Origin: Linderina pennispora
Taxonomy: Eukaryota; Kickxellomycota; Kickxellomycetes; Kickxellales; Kickxellaceae
Assembly: GCF_002104995.1 (NCBI RefSeq)
Contig: NW_024468251.1
Coordinates: 1,116,001-1,180,000, forward strand
DNA: 64,000 nt
Direction of reading: 5' to 3'
The first letter of the stretch is position 1. Every line of letters starts with the position of its first letter. The notes beneath the pieces were generated by a model. That model saw nothing but the letters and a program-made list of their open reading frames with translations. It was not told where the DNA came from and did not search any database. The translations under genes and the position numbers were made by a program. This document shows, piece by piece, positions 52,389 through 61,568 of this stretch.

Positions 52389-54310
52389 TTAGATGTTGAG
52401 CAGCAGGCGCTGCGGGTCCTCAATGGCCTCCTTGATCTTGACCAGGAAGGTCACAGCCTCACGGCCATCGATGATGCGGTGGTCGTACGACAGCGCCACG
52501 TACATCATGGGCCTGATCTCGATCTTGCCGTTGACAACCACGGGGCGCTCCTTGATGGCGTGCATGCCGAGAATCGCCGCCTGGGGCATGTTGATGATCG
52601 GAGTTCCGTACAGCGAGCCAAACACTCCGCCGTTGGAGATCGTGAACGTACCGCCCGCCATGTCCTCCACCGTGATCTTGTTGTCGCGCGCCTTCTTGCC
52701 CAGGTTGGCAATCTCCTGCTCCACATCCACAATCGACATCGCCTCGGTGTTACGCAGCACCGGCGTCACCAGGCCCTTGGGCGTAGCCACCGCCACGCTG
52801 ACATCGCAGTAGTCGTAGTACACAAAGTGGTCGCCGTCAATGCTGGCGTTGACCTCGGGAACCGACTGCAGCGCGTGCGTGCTGGCCTTGACAAACGCTC
52901 CCATGTAGCCCAGCTTGATGCCGTGCGTCTTCAGAACCTCGTCCTTGTACGTCTTGCGCAGGTTGATCAGATTCGTCATGTCAATCTCGTTGAATGTCGT
53001 CAGCGACGCCGCCGTGTCCTGCGACTGCTTCAGCCGCTCGGCGATACGCGACCGCATGCGGTTCATCTTCACCCGGCGCTCCGAACGGTTCGGCGCTCCA
53101 AATGTGACCGGGCTGGGAGCCGAGGCTGCCGCCGGCTTGCTGGCCACCGGAGCCGGAGCTGCAGGCGCAGGAGTGGGTGCAGCAGCTGCCGGGGTGGGCG
53201 CGGCTGGAGTAGGAGCAGCAGCCGGAGCAGCGGCCTCGGGCTCAGTGGCTGCGGGCTTGGCCGGGGCAGCACCGCCCTCGGCGACAGCGCCCTCCTCGAT
53301 CTTGAACAGATCCTGGCCGACAACAACAGTGTCCTCCTCGTTAGCGAGCAGTTCCCGGATAACACCGGCGATGGGCGAGTTCACGGGGATGTCGACCTAA
53401 AAAGCGTGATTGTCCGAAGCAGTAGGTATTCAGTTCAGAATGTTCTGGGTGTCGGGTGCAGAAAACGTGACGTAAAAGGACGCAAATAGTGCCAGGGGCG
53501 ATGAGCGCGGGTCAAATGTTTTGCCAACAGCCATCCGATTACGTCGATCCACACCACCTCACACTCCTTCTGTTCTCACATGCACCTCAGGTGCGCATAG
53601 AATCCAAAAAGGAACAAGCGAGACGAGCGGTCTCTGTGCAACGCCAGAGCCCGCTGGTTTTCCCCTTTGCGGCATTAATGCCGCCTTCTGCTCCACCCTG
53701 TAACCTCAAAAATAAGCTCCAACTTGGTACGTTACCTTGTCAGTCTCGATGGACGCAACCTCCTCGTCCTGCTGGACCTGCTCGCCGACCTGCTTGGCCC
53801 ACGCCTTGAGCGTGCCTTCGGTGATCGAGTCGGCCATGTGCGGGACCTTGATGATCTTGAACTTATCGTCAGCTACATAGCCAGCGGGGATTTAAGTGTG
53901 GGAAACGGTGGGTTGCGCAGAGATAGCAGGATCAGCCAGTGCCAGGTGGTGGCTGTGGGAAGCCACGCATTACCAGACGAAGGCGACATGAAAATTTTTC
54001 GCTTCTTGCTATAGCGATAAGGGGTGGGTACTTACAGTAGAAGCGCATAGCTCCGCCCTGCTTGGAAAAGACCGACCTACGCAACAAGCAGAAAATACTC
54101 CGAATCAGTCGGCCGAAATGAATAAAAGGGCCCTTGAGCCGTTGGAATGGTCTGAATTCGAATTCGTCACTCCTAGTCAGAAAGATATACTTACTGTGCG
54201 TGCTTGAAGGCAAGGGCGCCAGAGAGTTTTGTCATGTTGGCGGCGGCCATGGTGTGTTTGAGGGACGGAGCCATAGCCCTGCCGAGCTGGAACGACATAC
54301 GCGACTGCAT
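52389..54310 (-). CDS. Dihydrolipoyllysine succinyltransferase, KGD2 (E2 of 2-oxoglutarate dehydrogenase)
   Basis: Four exons on the minus strand: 54310-54195, 54076-54036, 53872-53736 and 53396-52389, all with GT-AG borders and matching phases, giving 433 aa. A mitochondrial presequence ([18 protein letters not shown]) leads to the lipoyl domain [18 protein letters not shown]. The lipoylated lysine is in EVASIETDK and the third intron falls exactly after that codon. An Ala/Pro-rich linker follows without a peripheral-subunit-binding domain, as usual for this family. The catalytic domain ends with the active-site [10 protein letters not shown]. It transfers succinyl groups to CoA in the citric acid cycle. 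No frame breaks. Confidence 0.96.
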
Positions 54311-54825
54311 GGTTGTACTAGAGTGTACGAGTAGAAGACAAAGAAAAGCGTGTAGATAAAAAACGAAGTAGAGATAAGGGGTCAAGAGAAGAAAAGAGAA
54401 GCAGTGGCAGCTGGGACGGCGTATCGTTTTGGCGGACTTGCTTTTGGAGAAAAGCGCTGTCCTGACTGAGAGCAGCAGTTCCCTTAAGGGGGGTTTTTGG
54501 GTGGGACTTCCGCCAGCCAATCAAGACCATCAAAATGCGGGCTGGTGGCCTAAGCGTAGACTTCCTCGCTGGTGCACTATCTTTCGCATCGGTAAGCAGC
54601 TTGTTACGTGGCATTACAAAATTTATTTCGGGGTGTGCGTGAGCTAGCGTGCGCATGAAGCAAGGTGATTCGTTGCATGTGAGGGGAGGGAGAGTGTCAA
54701 GTGTGGGGGTTTAGAAAACGTTCTGTAGCCGGTCTAAAAACAGGTTCAATTTGGATCGTCCCCACCCCCAAGCCAAAAGGGACACGTACACAGATAAACA
54801 TGCCTGGACCCGGGGACACACCCGA
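54311..54825. other. Intergenic between KGD2 and RFC gene
   Basis: This contains the KGD2 promoter on the minus strand and the 3' end of the RFC gene. No gene or clear TATA box was recognised. Confidence 0.45.
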
Positions 54826-55884
54826 TCAGACCAGCTCCATCAGGTAGCGCTTGTAGATGCTCATGAACCGAGCCATGAAGGCCTCCAAATGCACAATGGC
54901 CTTCTGTCCGCTCTGCAGGCGGTGCTCGTAGAATGCCGCATGGTGGATGACCTCAGGCTTCAGCGCCTGGTCGACATGCTCGACGAGCTGCAATGCCACC
55001 GTCTTCAGGATCGTCGTCGATGGGATGCAGTGCGCCAGAACCTCGTACAGCTGCTTACGGATGGCCATCAGCTGCGCTGGCGTCTGCTGGTGCAATGCCG
55101 AGCGGGCAATGATCCGCAGGTGTTCCTCCCACTCGGGAATCGGAATCTCCTGTGCGCCGTCAAACGGGTACTGGCGCACAGACGCCGCCTCTAGCATCAG
55201 CAGCGCCCGGTGCAGGTTGCGCTTTGATGCCTCGGCAATACGCACGGCAAACTCGGGCGGCACACTAATGCCCTCCTTCTTAGCCACTGCATTCAGCACC
55301 TCGACGACCTCGTCCGAGGTGGGCGCAGCAACACGCACCAGCAAACACCGGCTCTGCACCGGCGTGATGATCTTGGCTGTCGTGCTGCAGCACAGAATCA
55401 CCCGCATATTGCTCATGTACTTCTCCATGGTCCGCCGCAGCGCGTGTTGCGCGTCGCGTGTCAGCGCGTCGGCCTCATGGATCACAACCACCTTGAATTT
55501 GCGGCCCGTAGATGATGCTGACACCTGCTGCGTCTGCGCTGCCTCCTTGATCATGTCCTGCACCACTACGCGGTCGTAGATGCCGGCGTCGCTCGGATTT
55601 AGCTCGATGTGGTATGAGCTGGTAATCACGTTGAGCTCGATCTTGCGCCGGCTCGGCGTCTCAAATACGCGCTGGTCCACCTTGAGCTTGTCTGCACCTG
55701 GCCCGTAGATTTCGCGCAGCACTGCTGAGATGCGCGTGCGCTTGCCTGAGCCAGTGGGCCCGTAGACCAGCAGGTGCGGGAGGTCCCCGGTTGTCGCCAG
55801 CTGCCGCAGGTGGCCGGTCAGGTCTGTGTGGAACGTCAGCTTGTCCAGTGTCAATGGACGGTACTTTTCAACCCAGAGCGCCAT
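54826..55884 (-). CDS. Replication factor C small subunit (human RFC3, yeast Rfc5)
   Basis: The 352-aa protein starts MALWVEKYRPLTLDKLTFH. It contains the Walker A region HLLVYGPTGSGKRTRI, the long RFC3-specific stretch YHIELNPSDAGIYDRVVVQD, the Walker B region VVVIHEADALTRDAQHALRR, and the SRC motif VQSRCLLVRV, which supplies the arginine finger. The collar domain ends EAFMARFMSIYKRYLMELV. HEAD and not DEAD in Walker B and the NPSDAG block identify this subunit rather than Rfc2-4. It is part of the clamp loader that opens PCNA and also the 9-1-1 and Ctf18 loaders. No frame breaks. Confidence 0.96.
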   Translation of the reverse strand: MALWVEKYRPLTLDKLTFHTDLTGHLRQLATTGDLPHLLVYGPTGSGKRTRISAVLREIYGPGADKLKVDQRVFETPSRRKIELNVITSSYHIELNPSDAGIYDRVVVQDMIKEAAQTQQVSASSTGRKFKVVVIHEADALTRDAQHALRRTMEKYMSNMRVILCCSTTAKIITPVQSRCLLVRVAAPTSDEVVEVLNAVAKKEGISVPPEFAVRIAEASKRNLHRALLMLEAASVRQYPFDGAQEIPIPEWEEHLRIIARSALHQQTPAQLMAIRKQLYEVLAHCIPSTTILKTVALQLVEHVDQALKPEVIHHAAFYEHRLQSGQKAIVHLEAFMARFMSIYKRYLMELV

Positions 55885-56181
55885 TATCAGATGCGTGTTC
55901 GCTGTTTATAGAATGAAATTGAGAGAGCGGGGGAATTGAAGATCTGAGGAATGAGCAGAGGCAAGAAGAGGCGGGAGAAAAAAAGGCGCAGCCAACGCGA
56001 ACCAAGCCGTTTCGCGTCCATGCTAATCGTCCATGCTGATCAACTGATCCCGATCGGTGCTTGTCTTGGTGGACCTTAGGCGGTTGGCATTGCACATGGG
56101 CTTGGCTCACTAAAGTATTCGCTCGATATTCATAAACCCCTTAGCGCTTCATTAGCCTCATCGGACATTGCCGACTTTACT

Positions 56182-59100
56182 ATGGACGACGAGAACTACG
56201 AGATAATCGACTACACTGCAGCGTCGGCCTGGGAGAAGTTCATTGCAGCACTTGAAGACACGCTGCTAAAGTGGGACTTGGGTGACGGCAAGACAGGCAG
56301 CTTTGACATTGACCAGCTGCGGGAGAAATGCCAAGCACTGACAGTCCGGCGGCGACAGGACCGGGACAGCGTACGCACAGAGCTTGCTCAGCTCTGTACA
56401 CGCACCCAGCGCGTGGCCTTCCGCGGCACTGCATATACGCTGACATTATCGGTGCACCCGCTCTTGGCCTCCCCACAGACAGAGAACCCTGCGGAAAAGG
56501 CCACCAGATTTTACGGGCTGTTCCCGCCCATCTATGCGACAGAACTAGAGGTTGACCGCGGCTACAAAGAGGCAGAACCAACATGGCATCCGATGCACCG
56601 CTGGACAGGCAGCAGCATGATTGTGTTTCTAGCATACGCTGGCGACGAGGACGGCGCCTGGGACGACGATCTCTTGGATGCTTCTGAGGGCAGTCCATCG
56701 GCAGCTGGAGACTATAGCGTGTCGTTGGACACTGCCAAGATTCTCATGTCGTCGTTGAATATTGCGGCGCGGAATGTGCGATGTCGGCTGCCGATGTTTG
56801 TGCCTGTGGGCGACGCATGGCGGTTCCTGTTCACTGGTCGGTCACTCGACAAGGCTGTGAGCGTGTCTGCCAAGGACGGCAAACCTAGCGGCGCCCTGGT
56901 TGCCGACACAAAGTTTGACTCGATCTATCTCGCCCAGGCTCCGTCTGCGTACCTCCAGCTTAACGGGCTCTTGGAGCTATTTGCTGGGTCATTCAAATTG
57001 GCTTCATACTTCAAGCAGCTCGGCGGCAGCAACGGTACCCAGACAGAGGAGCAAAAGTGGGCCATTCTAGCTAGCAACGTGCAGCTTGCCGCGTTGCATG
57101 CCTACCATATCACCAACACGTATAACCGCGACTGGAACCGACAGTCGGCAGACTTTCACTACCGCCAAGGCGACCTCAACGTGGGGCCAGCCAACGACCC
57201 GCTGCGAACTATGCGACTAAGTGCTTGCTTCCAACCGGCTCCCTGCAGCACATACATTAGCCCCCAGGCTGTTGGTCGCGATCGGCTGTATTTGAAAACG
57301 GCGACAGCCTGGGCGTTAGCCGTGCAATTCTTACCAGCGGACATGGAGCGCACAATGCTGACTGAGGCCCTCGAGGACGCTTTTGCTTCGTGGGCGCAGT
57401 CAGCCAGCAATGCACACAGGCACCGGCACCTCGACCTATCGGACCAGATGGAGGCACATGCCGAAGTCACTGGCGACATGCTGATCGACCTGTTTGGCTC
57501 CGCCAGTGGCTCGCTCATACAGCCACCAGGTACAGAGGAGGCCGAGAGCGATGCGGCGCGGCGCTGTGCGCTCGAGGAACGGCTGGAGACGGTCATGGAC
57601 GAGGTATATGCAGACACAGCACCACGGCCACTCAGCGTGGCACAGCTGATCGCGCGCATGCCACATGGAGCCGCGGTCCCCTGCCACTCGCTGCTCTGGC
57701 GTCTATGCGAAATTGTGCTTGTGACCACAGCCAAGCGCTCGGCGGACTTTTGGCGCGCACCGTCGATCATGACTTTCCTGCGGCTACTGTGGGCTATGAC
57801 TGTCCGAGAAGTGCGCTGGCGATGGGAGAACAGAGAATTCATACCGAAAATTGCCAGTGCCAGCGAATGCCGTGCGGCGAGGGATGGCGCGGCCAGCTCG
57901 GGTATGGATACACCCAATGCCAGTCTGCTGGGGCTTAGCACTGTGGCAGGCGAGCAGGCCAGCAAGTATGATGTGCATTTGAGGTATGCATTGATATACC
58001 AAAAGCTGGAGATGCTTAATTGCTGTCAGGAGAGGCGGAAGGTGCGCCAGTCGCCGTCTCCTTCGCATGTCGGCCAGGTCGATGCCCGAGCTGCTGTTGC
58101 TGATCAGATTGCGCCGCCTGAAGACATACTGGCGCAAGGGGATGGAAGTGTCGACCAGGATCCAGCAGCAAACAGCAGCCTGGCACAGCGGATCCGCTCT
58201 CACGTCAAGGATCAAATTCGCAAACACATTTCTAGCGATACAGCTGGTTCATCTGCTACCTCAGGGGGCAGCTGGGTGCCAGGCTCTCGCCTCAATCGCC
58301 CGATTGGCCGACTGCTTCAGTCAATCCGTCCACAGGACGGCAGCGCTGCAGAGCCGTCACAGGGATCATCAGCCGATCGGCTGTCGATAACAGAGACTGT
58401 GCACAGGTCCCCAGCGGAAGTCGATGGGTTTGAGGATATTGATGATGCCATGGGCTCAGCCAGCGACAGCGACGGATTTATGTCAGCCGAAGATGCAGAT
58501 TACCAGAGTGAGTCAGAGGAGATCGAGAGCAACAGCATTGCATCGTTCGTCGACCGAACTACTGAATCTGACCACACGAACATGCAGTCGTCGTTTGGAA
58601 CTGTGCGACTGCCACCCAATGCCGTGCAGTTTACCAGCGACTCATCCAGCAAGAGCATGCCGATCAGAAATGAGAGACACGCACACGAGTCGTCCAACTA
58701 TGTTGATCTGACAATCTCATCGAGCATGGACTCGAACTCTGGATTCCACCATATCAGCAATGTGCACGAGAGCGAGCGACCATCAGTCATGACTAATAGT
58801 CAGGGAACCACACCGGCTTCGCCAGCGATCAAACAGCCATCGCGTGCATCCAGCAGCCCAGCTCCTCAACCCGAGTTGGCAGATGGAGAGCGCGCTGGAG
58901 GGCTCATGGCCTCAAGCACGATGCGGATTCTGGGCACCGACGAGCCGCTGTGGATCCCCGAAATCCAGCAACCACCAGTGATGTCCGAGGACATGCTGCG
59001 TGAGCGGGAGGCTATCTTGATCGGCCTAGGCACGTCCGAGGAAGGCACTGCGCAACGCGCTCGCCTGCAGTGCGCCGAGCTGATTTCCGATATGGAGTCA

Positions 59101-59886
59101 TTCAAGGCAGCTAATCCGAAATGCGCTCTGGCAGACTTTGTCCGGTGGCACTCGCCGCGCGACTGGCTGGTGCCTGAAGGCGGCCAGGAGCAGGACGGCT
59201 GTCTGAGCCCACGCATGTCCGAGAGCACAAACAATCTGTGGCAGCAGCTGTGGAGCGAAGCGAGGCGCGTGCCCGCAAAGCTGCAAAAGCCGCTGTTTGA
59301 CTGCGAGATGGAGGCTGAAAAGGCCCTGCACTACCTAGAAGGCGTCCCCGTGTACTCTCTGTTCACCGGCCTCCTGCCGACCATATTTACTATTGCCTAC
59401 GAGCGGCTGTACCGCCAGCCGATCATCCATCGCCTGCCTGTCCTGCGCTCGCGACTGGTGGCTCTAGGGGTCAAGATGCTGCGCGATGTTGACTGGGCAA
59501 CGGCTGACCCTGACAGCCCCGCATACAGTTCCATTCTCGACGACATTGAATCGCTTGAGGTACAGACGAGCAGGTGTATTGCACTTCTGCACAAGTTCCC
59601 GGATCAGCTCAGGCTTGTAGAGCGGCTTGTGTGCTCTGGCCAGACCAGCGTCGATGATCGGCGCGAGCAGCGCGTGGTGCTGAAGGCCCTGGGGCAGTTC
59701 AATATTGCAGCCATGGCGCCAAAGCGTCGCGAATACGTGTTTACTGCCAACACATTAGGCATTGGTTCGTCAAGCGAGGAGGCGAGTGAAACCAGCAGGT
59801 TTGCCCAGCGCATGCATGTAGTAATTGAGGAGGGCTCGTCGATTCGAGTCGTCAACAGCCGGACCAAGGTCCAGTGCAGCTTATAG
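56182..59886 (+). CDS. Rab3 GTPase-activating protein catalytic subunit (RAB3GAP1)
   Basis: This is one open frame of 1,234 aa. The N-terminus matches the family (EIIDYTAASAWEKFIAALED, FYGLFPPIYATELEVDRGYK). A long Ser-rich, acidic central region is probably disordered. The C-terminal Rab3-GAP catalytic domain is clear: ESFKAANPKCALADFVRWHS then PRDWLVPEGG, followed by ESTNNLWQQLWSEARRVPAK and EAEKALHYLEGVPVYSLF. With RAB3GAP2 it acts on Rab3 as a GAP and on Rab18 as an exchange factor, in autophagy and lipid-droplet biology. Budding yeast lacks it. The 297-base gap to the RFC gene is the shared divergent promoter. Confidence 0.93.
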   Translation: MDDENYEIIDYTAASAWEKFIAALEDTLLKWDLGDGKTGSFDIDQLREKCQALTVRRRQDRDSVRTELAQLCTRTQRVAFRGTAYTLTLSVHPLLASPQTENPAEKATRFYGLFPPIYATELEVDRGYKEAEPTWHPMHRWTGSSMIVFLAYAGDEDGAWDDDLLDASEGSPSAAGDYSVSLDTAKILMSSLNIAARNVRCRLPMFVPVGDAWRFLFTGRSLDKAVSVSAKDGKPSGALVADTKFDSIYLAQAPSAYLQLNGLLELFAGSFKLASYFKQLGGSNGTQTEEQKWAILASNVQLAALHAYHITNTYNRDWNRQSADFHYRQGDLNVGPANDPLRTMRLSACFQPAPCSTYISPQAVGRDRLYLKTATAWALAVQFLPADMERTMLTEALEDAFASWAQSASNAHRHRHLDLSDQMEAHAEVTGDMLIDLFGSASGSLIQPPGTEEAESDAARRCALEERLETVMDEVYADTAPRPLSVAQLIARMPHGAAVPCHSLLWRLCEIVLVTTAKRSADFWRAPSIMTFLRLLWAMTVREVRWRWENREFIPKIASASECRAARDGAASSGMDTPNASLLGLSTVAGEQASKYDVHLRYALIYQKLEMLNCCQERRKVRQSPSPSHVGQVDARAAVADQIAPPEDILAQGDGSVDQDPAANSSLAQRIRSHVKDQIRKHISSDTAGSSATSGGSWVPGSRLNRPIGRLLQSIRPQDGSAAEPSQGSSADRLSITETVHRSPAEVDGFEDIDDAMGSASDSDGFMSAEDADYQSESEEIESNSIASFVDRTTESDHTNMQSSFGTVRLPPNAVQFTSDSSSKSMPIRNERHAHESSNYVDLTISSSMDSNSGFHHISNVHESERPSVMTNSQGTTPASPAIKQPSRASSSPAPQPELADGERAGGLMASSTMRILGTDEPLWIPEIQQPPVMSEDMLREREAILIGLGTSEEGTAQRARLQCAELISDMESFKAANPKCALADFVRWHSPRDWLVPEGGQEQDGCLSPRMSESTNNLWQQLWSEARRVPAKLQKPLFDCEMEAEKALHYLEGVPVYSLFTGLLPTIFTIAYERLYRQPIIHRLPVLRSRLVALGVKMLRDVDWATADPDSPAYSSILDDIESLEVQTSRCIALLHKFPDQLRLVERLVCSGQTSVDDRREQRVVLKALGQFNIAAMAPKRREYVFTANTLGIGSSSEEASETSRFAQRMHVVIEEGSSIRVVNSRTKVQCSL

Positions 59887-60024
59887 CCGACATATCCTAT
59901 AACTGTCATTGCCTAGACTCCAGGGGCGGTCTTCTTTGGAGTAGCCTTGCTCGCTTCTACTCGGTTGTTGGTATATTCTAGCAAATATACACGTTCTCCA
60001 TCGCTAAGCATTCTTTTTTTGCCA

Positions 60025-61412
60025 ATGTCGCTGTTGCGCAACGGCCTGATAGCAATCACCGGCACCACGGGTGTCGGCAAGTCGCAGCTAGCAATCGAGA
60101 TCGCGCGCGCAATCAACGGCGAGGTGATAAACGCCGACGCCCTCCAGGTCTATCGCGGCTACCCCATCATCACCAACAAGGTGACTGATGCCGAGATGCT
60201 TGGCGTGCCTCACCACCTTCTGGGTACCATCGGGTCCAGCACCGAGTACACTGTGCAGGACTTTGAGCGCGACGCACTGCAGAAAATTGACGAGATCCAC
60301 AGGCGCGACCGCGTACCAGTGCTGGTCGGCGGCACCAACTACTACATCCAGTCGGCAATGTTCCGCACAGCGCTCGTCAGCTCCATGTCTCGCGACGCTG
60401 AGGAGCCGCAGGCCGAGGTTGAGCGCGAGTTTGAAGCGACCAATGCCTCAAGGACTAATCAGGAGCTGTGGGAGGAGCTGAAAAAGGTCGATGCGCCGAT
60501 GGCCGAGAAGTGGCACGTAAACAACCGCCGAAAGGTGCTGCGCAGCCTGGAGATTCTGCACACTACCGGCAAAAGGCATAGCGCGTGGGTCGAGGAAAGC
60601 GAGCAGGCCCGCAAAACTGCAGACACGCTGCGGTTCCCGACATTGCTGTTCTGGCTTTACGCCGACACACCTGTGCTTAACACGAGGCTGGATAACCGCG
60701 TTGACGATATGATCGAGCGCGGCATGTTCGACGAGCTCCAGGAGCTACACAGGGACATGCAGGATCCGAAGGCACTGGCGCCACTGGGCGATGACTTCAC
60801 AAGGGGCTTGACCCAGGCGATCGGGTTCCGCGAATTTAAGCCGTACATGGAAGCCGACCACGAGGATGACCGCCAGAAGCTGAAGGCGCAGGGTATCGAT
60901 GACATGAAGCGTGCGACCCGGCGATATCGCCAAACGACAGATAACATGGATTCGCAACAAGCTCCTGCCAGAATGCAATGCAACCTTGCAAAAACCCACT
61001 AAAGCTCGTGCCTACGTTTTGGATGCAACAGATCTCGAATCGTGGGGCGCCAGTGTCAAGCAAAAGGGCATTGATATAGCAAAGCTGTTCACGAGCAATG
61101 CTGAGCTGCCAGACCCAGCATCATTGTCTGACACTGCTGAGAAGCTGTTGTACAGATGTCAAGGGAGAAGCCAAACTCGATTCCTGGAATGGAAGCGGTA
61201 CCGGTGCGATGTGTGCTCAAAGGCAAAGGACGAGTCGAGGTCCGGAGAGGCTATACGAGGTTTGGCTGAACGGCGACGACGAGTACAAGCAGCACATGCG
61301 CTCGCGCCAACACAAAAAGAACACCAAGTACAAGAAGCGCATGGCCGAGGCTGGCGACGCCCGGCGCAAGCGTGCCAAGGTCGCTGCCGCAGAGCAGGAT
61401 CCGGATCTTTAG
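60025..61412 (+). CDS. tRNA dimethylallyltransferase (Mod5/TRIT1)
   Basis: The ATG at 60025 starts MSLLRNGLIAITGTTGVGKS with the P-loop. Next come GEVINADALQVYRGYPIITN, the DMAPP/tRNA-binding region VPVLVGGTNYYIQSAMF, and NNRRKVLRSLEI. Further conserved parts follow a frame change near 60925 (AKRQITWIRNKLLPEC, YVLDATDLESWG), and a C-terminal C2H2-like zinc finger (YRCDVCSK ... HMRSRQHKK) spans a second change near 61240. Removing one C near 60925 restores the family sequence. The enzyme adds isopentenyl to A37 of tRNAs reading UNN codons in cytosol and mitochondria. There is no upstream ATG for a mitochondrial form; the open frame before 60025 begins with TTG. Confidence 0.92.
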
Positions 61413-61568
61413 GTTTGTTTTTAGCTGGAATGAAGGGTCTCCATTTTCAGATATAAGCCTATTTGACTAGATAAGTGTGATGAGGTGTGGATGCAAAGTA
61501 ATGTCAAAGGGCACGCGAGGCCGCTGCTTAGGCGTGCTGGCCAGGCGCTCCTCGTATATTGTCTGCCT

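Noticed and set aside
59947-60024. Mitochondrial leader for a long form of Mod5
   Set aside because: The upstream open frame begins with TTG and has no ATG, so a second long isoform as in budding yeast is not shown.
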